A DNA stretch of 64,000 nucleotides from Fonsecaea monophora. Taxonomy: Eukaryota > Ascomycota > Eurotiomycetes > Chaetothyriales > Herpotrichiellaceae. The notes below the pieces were generated by a model, which had not been told where the DNA came from, did no database searches, and saw only the letters and a list, made by a program, of their open reading frames with translations. The stretch covers positions 186,001 to 250,000 of the forward strand of contig NW_019173972.1 of the NCBI RefSeq assembly GCF_001642475.1. Reading direction: 5' to 3'. This document shows positions 12,642 through 22,788 of this stretch, piece after piece. Both the position numbers and the translations under genes were made by a program. Each line of letters begins with the position of its first letter. The first letter of the stretch is position 1.

Positions 12642-14252
12642 ATGTCGCCTGCTGTCTATCCCTACACCGTCACAAACAGCTACAAAGGGTATGTTATTAT
12701 CCCCGGTTTTGAGGACCCCTGCAAGTGATAACGAGCTGACTTGGAGTTTTCTTTTATCAGGGGCCTTTTCATGCGTACGTACAGCCGCAATGTGCGGCGC
12801 GCTTGGGATGGCGAAGACTATCGTCCACCAAAGCGCCTCTGCCTCAACGACGCCTGGAACGCGCCCTCTACCGCGGCGTCGAGCGAGAATGCAATCCACC
12901 CTCTCGATCTCGAAGACAGCCTCGAACGCGCCATTCGAGAAACCAGTGTCGCGGCTCTATCATCCTCACCTTCCCGAAAGAACAGCACCGTCTTCTCTGC
13001 AGAGTCCCACGAAGAAGACATGGGCTCTAGTACAATCACGCCACCTTCCTCGCCACCGCCTGGCTTGCAACTAACACCGCCTAATGTCAAGGCTCGAAAG
13101 CCTACATTCTCGTTCCTCGACAAGTCTAAGAAAGAGAAGAAGGATCTCAAAAACGCAAAGCGGAAACGCGAGGAGCAGAGGAGCGGACCGAGTGGGCCTG
13201 GAAGTACGCGTCACGATTCCGAACCGCTCTGCGAAATTTTCAACTCCAGCACACGCGTTCAAAGCTCGCATTCTTCGGGCAACGAGCCAATGCTTCAGCC
13301 GGCTCCGGAGAGGACGCCCGCGGCGCAACCAACAATACAGGTCCCGAAGCCGGCGCCACCGAAACAGAAACTCGTTCAAACAATACTCGATCTAGGTCAG
13401 CCGCTTGTCCCTACAACATGTCCACAGTGCCAAATGTCCTACACGCCTTCACTTCCAGAAGACACGCAATTGCACAATATGTACCACAATCGTGACAGCT
13501 CGGGCATTGAACTTGGAAAAGCATTTCTCAAGTCAGCGATGCGATGGTGCTATCAGGTCTCGCATATCCCGGGCAGTGTTGTTGTGGTGGATCGAAAGAT
13601 GGCCCTCCCCAGTCGACGCGTGGTTCAGAAGGTGCTAGGAATCGTCAACAAGGAGCTCGGCAGCGTGGATATCAAAGAGGAGGAGTTGTGGAGCCAGCGC
13701 ATTCCAGACGGAGAAAAGGACGAGGAATCAGGTGGCCGCAAATGCGACAGATTCAAGGCTTTCTTGCATATTATCGACGATAAGTGTGTCGGTATTTGCC
13801 TAGCAGAGCGCATCACCAAAGCCCATCGGGTCCTACCATGCGAGACCACAACCAGCGAGACAATTCCTCTGACTTCTCACTTCAACCCTGTTGGTCCGGC
13901 TTCACCCGCAGCCACCGAAACGAATGACGAGGACAGCAATCGAATGGCGCAGAAACCGCAAATTCCCACCCCGATTGCAAGTCCCACCTCATCATCGCAT
14001 CCATCAAGCATCAGTATTTCCGAGGAAACATATCCAGCCGTGGTGGGCGTTAGTCGAATTTGGACGAGCAAGGCTTTCCGTCACAAAGGCATTGCGAACA
14101 ATCTTCTAGAGTGTGTTATGAGCCAATTTATTTACGGGATGGAAATTGAGCCAGCGCAAGTGGCGTTCAGTCAGCCCACCGAGAGCGGTGCGGCCCTAGC
14201 GAGAGCATGGTTTGGGGAGGAGGATGGGTGGGCTGTTTACAGAGAAGAATAA
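12642..14252 (+). CDS. ECO1: N-acetyltransferase Eco1 (sister-chromatid cohesion), 512 aa spliced
   Basis: Eco1/Ctf7 acetylates Smc3 in the nucleus during S phase to lock cohesin on sister chromatids. Two exons fit: 12642-12688 and 12761-14252, with a 72-nt intron (GTATGT donor, CTGAC branch near 12737, CAG acceptor). A shorter start at ATG 12771 (MRTYSR) is also possible, since many Eco1 proteins begin with a similar motif. The N-terminal half is disordered with KR-rich patches. A C2H2 zinc finger lies at Cys236, Cys239, His254 and His258 (spliced numbering), and the C-terminal GNAT-like fold has RIWTSKAFRHKGIANNLLE and the family-typical FSQPTESGAALARAWFG near the end. The zinc finger plus this C-terminal motif is diagnostic. 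The reading is firm; only the exact N-terminus is uncertain. Confidence 0.92.
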
Positions 14253-17200
14253 ATTCGACAACTTGTGTTTAAATATGACGAATGAGGGCTTTTGCTGCCT
14301 TGGAAAGAAAGCATTGCATTAACATGGGATGGCTTATGGCAAAATGAGAGGGCAGGATGATCCAGCATTGGATTTCGATCATGGATTTCAGGTGGGTTGG
14401 GTATACGGAAAAGATCAGGATGAGAAAAGGAGGTTCACGGTGGGTGTACATCAAGGTGTGCGTGGTATGGTATGGACGGCGAGAGACACTGTCTTCAGTT
14501 GGGAGAAGAGGTCGAGGCCGTCACTTCAACGAGACTCATGCCTAGGACTCGAGGTTACAGCCCCCGAGTTCAAGATCCAGGCGAGTACAGGCTGAACCAG
14601 TTCCCATTTTCAAATGTACAATTACAAGGATGCTATGTTGATTGCTGGAGTGAATGCAAACAGGCCTCGATGAGGCATTTTCGACCGCCTCTGCTGATTT
14701 GGAAGTCTCTTGCTCTACTTCTCCTTGATGAGGCGTCCGAGCCAGACAATTCACACAAGTTTGCTTGATGGTTCTTTCTCGAAGACAATATCGCATTACG
14801 ATTGGCTGGGTGGTGCAGGCAAGTTTTCTGGGGCGCCTGGGTAGCAATCATCAACGACCCAACTTCACCGCTCCCGTTGACCCTTTCTCGTGCATGGACA
14901 GCCTCCTTGCAGCGACATGACTCCCACAAAGTCTACCTTGCCTTCTTGGTAGATGAGTACCCACAATCAGCCAGGTTGACTACGAGTAGGCTGATCCTGA
15001 GGCTGCAGGTGTACGAGTGAGAATCTACGGGTCCTCCATACCTTATGCACATGCGCCCGACCTCAGTCGCAGCCTCACCAGTCGCAGGAGTCAACCTTGT
15101 GGACACGAAGGTTCTACTCGTACCCTAACCCCTGGACCTCCACCTCTGCACTTCACAGTGTCCGTTTGCACGCCCAGGTCTTGAACTCTGGCACAATACC
15201 TGTAGAAACAAAAAGAATCAGCGTGGTTACAAGAACTACAAGTACTACCGAAACAGGTGCGGCATGGTCAATCGAGGCGAGCTACCCGTCCCTTGCGCGC
15301 TATACTCCATACGTCTACCTCGAGAGCTCGAGTCCGTGCGAGTACTCGGTACCCTGCCAGGCGCCCCAAGAAATCTCGCGTCTGCCGCCTGTTCCGCGAG
15401 GGAACTTACGAGTTCCAGGAATGAGTGCCCATTCTCCAATGCCATTTACCGATATCCCAGACAGTGGGTAATCCCTTGGCGAGTGCTGGTGATCAAACTG
15501 TGTTTCACAAGTCAACTGGTCTTGATTCGCCTCGCGGAAATCAAGGAGGAGGAGAACAACCTATCAGGCATGATGCGCCTTACTGAGAAAGAGCAAGTGG
15601 ACCAACAAGAACATACGGGTGTTGGCACTGCACCAGATATCCAACCCGCAAGCACGGTTGGTTGATGGCTCGATACATTGAAATGCTGTGGCTGGGAGCC
15701 ATTCTACTCGTATGCCACGAAGTACGAGGGATTGGCTTACCCATCATCGAGTTGAAGGGACTTTGGCTTGCCTTCAATAACTTTCGGCCATAGCGCCTAA
15801 TGATCCCTCGTGCTGTCTCATGGTTCGACATCCGAGCGCTATTACGAAGCACAAGTCGACGACGAGCACCGTTTGAAGCCCCGCTTCAGCTCCTCTGGCC
15901 TTTTGCCTACAGCTAAGTGGCGGCGATGTATGAGACCATACCGATGAGCGAATCACTCTTTTTTGGGACTTCTGTCTTAGACTCTTCAGAGCTCGAGAGT
16001 CACAATCTGGTCTGAAAGGGCAGTCCATGCCTCAACCCACTCGCACCTGGAAATCGACCCCAAGCACGATAAGTTGCGTAAGTCCTTTGTTTCCTAAGCC
16101 TCCAAACATTCCGACTAGTGTCACAGGTAAACATGGACACAAAAGCTTTGTTGATAGCTAGCTATGAAACATTTGACGCTGGTTACCTCCGAACCAAAAG
16201 CCACGTAACTTGCAAGGGAAGTTTACTCAGAAGAGTTCAACCTCCAGGAGAGCTTTTGCCGATCTATTTCCGGCTTCCCAGAGAGAAGATAGAGATTCCT
16301 TGACATTATCAGTGCTCGATCCCGAGTTAGGCTGAGATCTCCACAACCTCTTCACGGCTTTTGCCGGAGGGTAACGAGAGCTAGCGTGCCACTGAGCTCG
16401 ATATCGACCTGCACTTGTACAGGCACGACTGACGAATCAATATGACGAATCAAACGACCATGATTTGAACGATGGTGGCCAACTCGGCATTCTTCCATGC
16501 TTGTGGAGCACAGTCACAATAATCCTACAAGTACTAATCGGCCCCCATCCCTCCTAGATATAAGTTCTTGCCTCTGAGTGCAGTGGAAACATGTCCGATG
16601 CTGTGTGAACGGCCCTGGTCCTGCAGCTTTGAGGCAATTACCAGCTCGTCGTGCAAACACCTTGCGTGGTCTCTCACTAATCCACTGGGCACTGGACAGC
16701 CAAATGGTCGATCAGGAACAATAATGAGTTTCAAATGTTGAGTATGCCGTGCGTCCGATGGCTCCCGATGATTACGAACGATTTTTCATGGGCGGATTGG
16801 GTCTCTCCCGCTTGCCTCTGTCTAGAGGAGAAGTGCAATTTCTTTGCGCTTCAGGTAACACAAATACCCACACCGAACTCTCCCAATTCGGTTCCTCGTC
16901 GATACCGTGGACTTTTTTTTTTCTCTCCCCCAAGCCAGTTTGATGGCAATTCGACCCGGGGGGGGAGGGGGGGCGCAAGTCAAATAACGCAATATCAGTT
17001 CTGCGATCCAAGGGAATGACTCAAGAATTGACGATGGCAGGTACTGATTTTGACCTCAAAGGAAGGACTGCGCTGCTCCTGGACGGGAATGAGAGAAAGT
17101 GTGCCACTTTCGTCACTATTGGACTTTGCAACGCACCATTGTCCATATGGCAGAGAAATTGAAAGAGGGCTAGGCTACTCCGTGGCCCAACAATGTTTGC

Positions 17201-18159
17201 CACCTGCCACGCGGGGGCGTCGCAGCATCGTCGCCAGGGATGGACTGTGCCTCGCAGGGTAACAATTCGACCGCCCTTTGCTCTAAAGGGAATCTCGCTG
17301 TTGCAGCAACTCTCCTGGTGCCCGTGCTTGGAGACACAGATGTCCACGCTGCCTGTCTCCAGCGCTTGCCAGGCTGTTCGATGATGATAAGCCACGGTAC
17401 CTACGTATATCCTCATGAAGACCACACACTTGTCTATGTTTTCAGCCAACGGAACCATGTCGAGTGAACTCCACCACCAGCTATTGTTTGCTCATCGTCA
17501 AGGAAGGTAATAGATACTTAGGGGTCCTCGTCCGAAGAGGATCAAGGATACGAGATATCTTGCGCACCAACTACGTCCAGGACGTGGGATCATGTACTCT
17601 GGGCAGGTAGCGAGCAGACACTCATTCCACACCAGGATGCAACGAAGCCAGCGGCAGGACAAGCGTAGCATAGCAAGAAAAACAGTCTAACCCAGATTTC
17701 CAAAACCACGACATTCCATTGGCTAGCTGCGTCGAATACCGCTATGCCGTTTGAGGAACTCAAGTTTGGAAATGGCATAGCTCGAAACAAACAGTCGCCG
17801 AACAGAGCGACGACCACGAGGAGATGCGTTTGAGGCTGGTGTAGGCATGTTCGTGGCTATGTTCTTTCGAAAGGATTCCCAGAAGTTCACGACCCGTGTG
17901 TGTGGCTATATAACGTTGAGTGAGGCGACTGTTGGACTTGAAAGGTCTCCAGAAAAGCTTTAATTTTCACGGGCCTGCACCAACGGTCCAGAAGCGAAGA
18001 TTTCTTTGACGCTGTCTCAAATGCGTCGTGTCGTGTATGCAGAAGCACGAGAGTGCATGCAACAGGTCAAAATCAGAGGGTAGAGGTGCCAATTCGTGCC
18101 CTGAACCACTATTCAACCCGGGATATAAAGTCTATGACCGTCCACTGTGCTCCCAAGCC
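14253..18159. other. 3.9-kb stretch without a supportable gene
   Basis: Between the convergent ECO1 and Zn2Cys6 genes. I read both strands and found only short overlapping frames without domain features. It contains a poly-T run (about 16911-16921) next to a G-rich tract (16958-16973), and TATA-like CTATATAACG near 17908 not followed by a convincing frame. A non-coding RNA cannot be excluded. Confidence 0.5.
16958..16973. repeat. G-rich homopolymer tract
   Basis: Two G runs of about 7-8 bases split by one A, shortly after a poly-T/CT run. It could form a quadruplex in principle, but it may simply be a slippage tract. Confidence 0.7.
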
Positions 18160-19302
18160 TTACTTATCAGGCTTTTGAGTACAATAGTGGAACGGATTGA
18201 GCTCAAATACGGATGAGAGATCTGTCGTTATCGTTGGCGGAACATCGCTGGTGCTTGATTCAGCCCCTGACAGGTACTGGACAAGCGGTTCCAAAAGAGC
18301 CTGTGTAGTCTCCTGATCCTGTCCCGACATGCTGGTGGAGGGATCATCTTCCGTCCTGGTCGTTATTGTACCCCGCGTGTACATATCCTGGGATCGCAAG
18401 ATGATGGGTAAACTCCCCAGATGCCCCCTGTTTCTGTCTGCGCAGGCCAACAGATGGTACAAGGCGCCAAAGATCGTCAATGGGTCTGGCTCGGTTTGCG
18501 GCGGCGTCATTTCGAGATCAAAGCACACGCGGTCAGCTGAGCGGGTACTCGCTGATCTCAAAGACTCCCAGCGCGCAGCCACGATGCAGGACCAATACAG
18601 CACGGGTCGAGGATGGTGTGGTCGATGGAGCCCCAGTGTCAAGGCCATCCGACACGCGGACGCTGTCATCATGGACTGTTGAGAAAACCGGGGCGAGGCG
18701 AGCAGCAGGAGGAGCGACTGCAGTGTCGACAGTGTAGGGAGAGAAAGCAGCTCGTAGGCATCAAAGCATTCGTGAATGGACCGAGTGATGTCTTCGACTA
18801 GGGCGGTTGTACTGGCGCTGGCGCCGGCCAAGTGAGCCGACACAAGACAGACTGAACGGAGTAAGAGCGGAGAAGGATAGGGATCCTGAATGAGTTCTCT
18901 CTCCCAAACAAGTGGCCAGTGAGGCGCGATCGCAGAGAAATATCTTTCAACCCCAGTCAGACAGAGAGTGATCGACCCCTGTTACCTCTGAAGACAACTT
19001 ACCTGTCAAGAAGAGAAGCTATAACCGTCGAGGCTGTTGAGGGAAGATCGACTTTCCACGAAGTCTCACTTCCGTCCTGATCATTTTGGAGAGCTCGATG
19101 AGAGGTTGGCTGCTGGTCCTGGTCAAAGACACACTCTGTGCCTCTAGACACACAGGTTCTGCAAGGCGGACCGCCCTCGCAACTGCGCTACATCGTCAGA
19201 GCAACGTCTCCGATGTGGACAGCTGCGTTCTTTTTTCTGGACTTACCGTCGCTTGGACGAGCGACATTGTTGACAGGCTCTGCCTGTTCGCAAGCGCTTC
19301 AT
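18160..19302 (-). CDS. Zn2Cys6 fungal-specific transcription factor, 3 exons, 339 aa
   Basis: Exons 19302-19247, 19182-19003 and 18943-18160 (1020 nt). Introns of 64 and 59 nt have GTAAGT donors; the second has a CTGAC branch and AAG acceptor. Start is the first ATG after an in-frame stop; stop TAA is 18162-18160. The binuclear zinc cluster is complete: Cys10, 13, 20, 26, 29 and 36 (spacing 2-6-5-2-6), and intron 1 splits it between the second and third Cys. From about residue 75, LLDRYFSAIAPHWPLVWERE begins the fungal-specific middle homology region, continuing with LSTLQSLLLLLASP and CRMALTLGLHRP. At 339 aa it is short for the class, lacking the usual long C-terminal part. It lies 420 bp from and divergent to the HET-domain gene. 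The target genes are unknown. Confidence 0.9.
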
Positions 19303-19722
19303 CTCCCTTTCTGCATCATTGTGCGAGTGCACCAGCACCAAGGGCGGATCAAAAGGTGGAAAATGAACAGAACTTGAGAGAGAGAGTCTCGATGGGATCT
19401 GCGGAAGACCATGTTGAAAGTTCGGTCGAGTAGTGCCGTCGTAAGGATGATTACTGCGCCACTCTTGACCATCTAATCATCCCAGCCGCAACGACTTCCT
19501 CAGCCACGTTTCCGCTGGACTTGCTGCCTAATGCCCAGCCTGATGTAGTTCAAAGCAAAGTTGGATAACTCTTCAACGCCGTCTTGTCCTTTATCGCGTG
19601 CTTCCTTTGTGTCCCTGTCCCTGCCCTGTCACTCGCCGTGCACGTATTACAGTACACCACGCGTGTAATATAGCACATGTGTTACGCGGAAGACAGGCAG
19701 TGCGCCGTTGGAGATAGGAACG
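19303..19722. promoter_or_regulatory. Shared divergent promoter between Zn2Cys6 factor and HET gene
   Basis: A 420-bp gap between opposite start codons must hold both promoters. It includes a perfect 7-bp inverted repeat (TATTACA ... TGTAATA, about 19645-19670) near the HET start. Co-regulation is an inference from position only. Confidence 0.5.
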
Positions 19723-21498
19723 ATGAGGGATGCCACACAACTCATGCCATTCCAGTACGAGCCACTCGATCCATGGATCTCGGGAAAATACATTCGACTC
19801 CTTCATCTCTTAAGCCAGGCAGCTAATGGCGTCATCCGATGTACCCTTGAGAATAACGTCTCTATATCTGAAGCACTTGGCCTATCTTACACCTGTCTCT
19901 CATATGAATGGGGGGACAAGTCTGGTTATACCGGTATGATTGAAGTTGACGGCAGGTGTCTCCACATCTCGCAGAATCTAGTCAACTTCCTGACAAGTCT
20001 CCTCCATCAATATACCGCGACTGGTCTTAAAGGTTTATGGATTGACGCGATTTGTATCAACCAGGCTGATGATACAGAAAAAAGCCAGCAAGTCTCCCAA
20101 ATGCATGAAATTTTTCGAAATGCGTCGGAAGTTTTCTCCTGGTTAGGTCCTAGTAGACAAGACAGCGATGAGTGCTTTGACTTCCTCAACAGAATGGACA
20201 TTCCTACTGAAGAAGCCAGCTCTGATGCTGATACGATTAAGTCACTGGAACCCAAGGATTGGTACTTCAATCAGCACCGTTTATTTGACGAAAGACCCCG
20301 TCTTCACCTTGCGTTCAAAAATCTATGCAGTCGCACGTACTGGAAAAGGATGTGGATTGTTCAAGAGATCCTCCTTGCTCGAAAACTCCATCTAGTCTGC
20401 GGATCAAAGCGAACACATTGGTTATATTTCGCTGTCACTATGGAGGCCTTGATGAACCAACATTCGATGTTTGTACGTCTACAATGGATCATGGAAGGCT
20501 CCCCAGTCAACTCAATACTCCAATACTGGATTCATTGCGCTGAAGGAGCTGCATCAGAGGATATCCAGACCCTTCTCGCAAAATTTGGAACTTTTCACTG
20601 CTCAGAGCCTCGCGACAAGGTGTATGCTCTACGAAGTCTTAGCTCTGATTCCGCTCTGATCTATGTTAGCTATACATCCCCGATAGAGGATGTTTTGCTA
20701 AACCTCCTGGGAATGTTTCGTCGAAAGATGCTATACGCTCAATTTTCTGAATTGTGTCAATATTTCGGCATTACAACCTGGAAGTTGTTCACAATTTTCA
20801 AGGAGCAATATCCCAGCAGTCGCATGTCAAAAGTACAACCAATTTCCAGGCAGATTCAGGATGCATACGCAGTCTACACAAATTTCTCGCTCGATCTTGG
20901 GAGGATATCCTCTGGTGGTTCCCAGTATTATCACTCTCTCCCTTACACATGGGAGGATTTAATGAAGTTATCGAGCAGTGGTCGTCTTAAAAAGTGCAGC
21001 TGTACGACATGTCAACAAGGTTGGCCGGCCAATGGACACAACTTATCAGCCTCCTCCATCCACTCGTCACAGCAACTGAACTGCGAAAGAGACAGATTCG
21101 ATGTAGCTCCTAGCTTAGGAGTAATATTCTTCTATCAGAAACAAATTAAAGACGGGGAAGATGTTCTGGCACCCTTCGCCACCGGCATTGTCCTACGAGA
21201 AGACGATGCCATTTCTGTCCTATCGGATTGGGACTATGATCACGTATTTGACGACAACCAAGGGAGACTGTATATCCTACTGTATCATGACCCTGAGATG
21301 ATACAACAAAGACATTCAAGGTCTGTCTGCTATACGATGTCGCAGCTTTTGAATTTGACCGCGCACCAATATCCCGGAATTCGCAGTGGCGATGAAGATG
21401 CTCGATTGTCGCTTAGCCCACGCTGGAAGGAATTGAAAACACTCGAGAACGTCTCAATTGAAGGGAAAATGTTGCAGTTAAACTCCGAATCAAAATGA
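19723..21498 (+). CDS. HET-domain protein (heterokaryon incompatibility family), 591 aa
   Basis: Single exon; start is ATG 19723 (the frame is open slightly upstream but without ATG). Fungal HET-domain proteins trigger incompatibility or innate-immunity-like cell death when non-self is sensed; the domain resembles TIR. The HET signatures are present: CLSYEWG at 58-64, then LWIDAICINQ at 105-114, then FRNASEVFSWLG (131-142). The remaining ~440 residues have no repeat domain (no WD40, ankyrin or NACHT) and no recognised partner domain. Codon use is visibly more AT-rich than in the housekeeping genes of this window. Neighbours are a zinc-cluster factor, a decayed LINE and a broken esterase, which fits the fast-evolving accessory settings where HET genes occur. 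What it recognises is unknown. Confidence 0.92.
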   Translation: MRDATQLMPFQYEPLDPWISGKYIRLLHLLSQAANGVIRCTLENNVSISEALGLSYTCLSYEWGDKSGYTGMIEVDGRCLHISQNLVNFLTSLLHQYTATGLKGLWIDAICINQADDTEKSQQVSQMHEIFRNASEVFSWLGPSRQDSDECFDFLNRMDIPTEEASSDADTIKSLEPKDWYFNQHRLFDERPRLHLAFKNLCSRTYWKRMWIVQEILLARKLHLVCGSKRTHWLYFAVTMEALMNQHSMFVRLQWIMEGSPVNSILQYWIHCAEGAASEDIQTLLAKFGTFHCSEPRDKVYALRSLSSDSALIYVSYTSPIEDVLLNLLGMFRRKMLYAQFSELCQYFGITTWKLFTIFKEQYPSSRMSKVQPISRQIQDAYAVYTNFSLDLGRISSGGSQYYHSLPYTWEDLMKLSSSGRLKKCSCTTCQQGWPANGHNLSASSIHSSQQLNCERDRFDVAPSLGVIFFYQKQIKDGEDVLAPFATGIVLREDDAISVLSDWDYDHVFDDNQGRLYILLYHDPEMIQQRHSRSVCYTMSQLLNLTAHQYPGIRSGDEDARLSLSPRWKELKTLENVSIEGKMLQLNSESK

Positions 21499-21639
21499 CC
21501 CAAATATCAGTGTCTGGTTTGGTTTGGTTTGTTCATTACCCTGACCTATCCCGAGGGATATGCAGGGAGCCACTAACTAAAGCTATCCTTGAATATCTAT
21601 CGTACACTTATACCATTACATGAGCGAAGTTTGTGCCTC

Positions 21640-22190
21640 GTCGGGGCCTATCGTGTTCTTTGTCTTCGACCCAGCCGTCGAGACCCTGCCGGTGCTCTAG
21701 ATCGAAATCTTTGGGATGCGTCCGCAAAATCCAGTACCGCATTTACCACTTCTCTGTTGACTGACCTGCCTGTTACGTTGCCTTGCTCGTTCCGGGGTAT
21801 CCCCCCGAGCATAAGTGCGATGCCGTCCATTGGATCACCTACCTTCTTCTGCAGCTGTTATCTCAGCGTCCTCAATTTGGGGCAGTTCACCAGTACGTGC
21901 ACCACCGTCTCGATTGCCCCGCATTGACAGCGGTCCTCTTCGACAAACCGATGGAGCTTTGCGTATGTTGCCAGCCAGGAGTAGCCGGTTCGGAGTTATG
22001 TGAGGAGGTATGCTCGACTCCTCAATAGTGGGCCATATAGTCGTTGAGCTCGTTTGGATGGCAAACCGCCGACAATTTTCCGCAAATGCTTGCCTTTTTC
22101 TGTCGAGCACCATTCCATCCGCCATTCTTCGAGTGCTTTATCCCGGTTGGTTCTCTTGGGCGCGGACTCCGTGGCAAAATAAAGAGCTTC
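21640..22190 (-). mobile_element. Decayed 3' end of a Tad-like LINE (C-terminal ORF2 remnant)
   Basis: On the minus strand one frame from about 22190 to TAG 21650-21648 reads as the C-terminal tail of fungal non-LTR retrotransposon ORF2: EEWRMEWCSTEKGKHLRK, then RLYGPLLRSRAYLLT, LRTGYSWLATYAK, and a Cys-x-Cys-x7-His-x4-Cys knuckle (CQCGAIETVVHVLVNC). Two in-frame TAA codons interrupt it, at 21998-21996 and 21860-21858. At the first, the family expects Gln, so CAA has become TAA. Upstream reverse transcriptase is absent, so this is a 5'-truncated, dead copy. The minus strand beyond its 3' end has a short AACCA-type repeat (complement of 21514-21530) that could be its tail. Confidence 0.8.
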
Positions 22191-22788
22191 AAATGACGGG
22201 GAGAAATGATGTATGTAAAGTAAAATTGGTCCGCACCCGTTCCCGTGACAGTTCATTGTTCGAAAAGCGAAGCCTAAAATTGGCCATTTTGGGCTAAGCG
22301 CAGCCTATAGTGGAGCAGACGCGATCCCCTTCCCACCGAAATTTTTATGGGTTTTAGGACACCACTCTGTACCCGGTTCGAATTGGGTGGCGTTGCTCTT
22401 TCTAGCAAGCCTTGGTCGTTGCTTAACGGTCTTGGGGTTCTTAACTCGAGCCTCACGATCCATCGTCGACCAACCGCAAAGTGCTCACCCATGGCAGTCA
22501 CATTCTCAGACCCGAGTTGTTGTGCCGATGAGCTCGTGGCGTGCGACACTGTTGCTCTTGTGCGGTCCGTTGCCGACAAGCCGACCTCTACGTGGTGCGT
22601 TACTGGAAGTCCCACCGTTAGGAGGAGGGAGACTCTGGAGTGGACATACTCACAGTGACGAGTAGCAATACCAGCCTGTTATGTATAATTTCTTTTATCA
22701 ATCTCCCTGTCCTGCGTTGTCGTGAGCGGTGGTGTCTCGATTTCCCCTTTCCAATAGTCCAGGCACCATTGACACCGAGATACGAGCT
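22191..22788. other. Gap between LINE remnant and esterase
   Basis: About 600 bp holding the esterase promoter and perhaps more degraded LINE sequence. A B-box-like GGTTCGAATT near 22376 is not part of a foldable tRNA. Confidence 0.45.

Noticed and set aside
22370..22392. GGTTCGAATT resembling a tRNA B box
   Set aside because: The flanks do not form a 5-bp T stem with a 7-base loop, and no acceptor or anticodon stem can be drawn around it.
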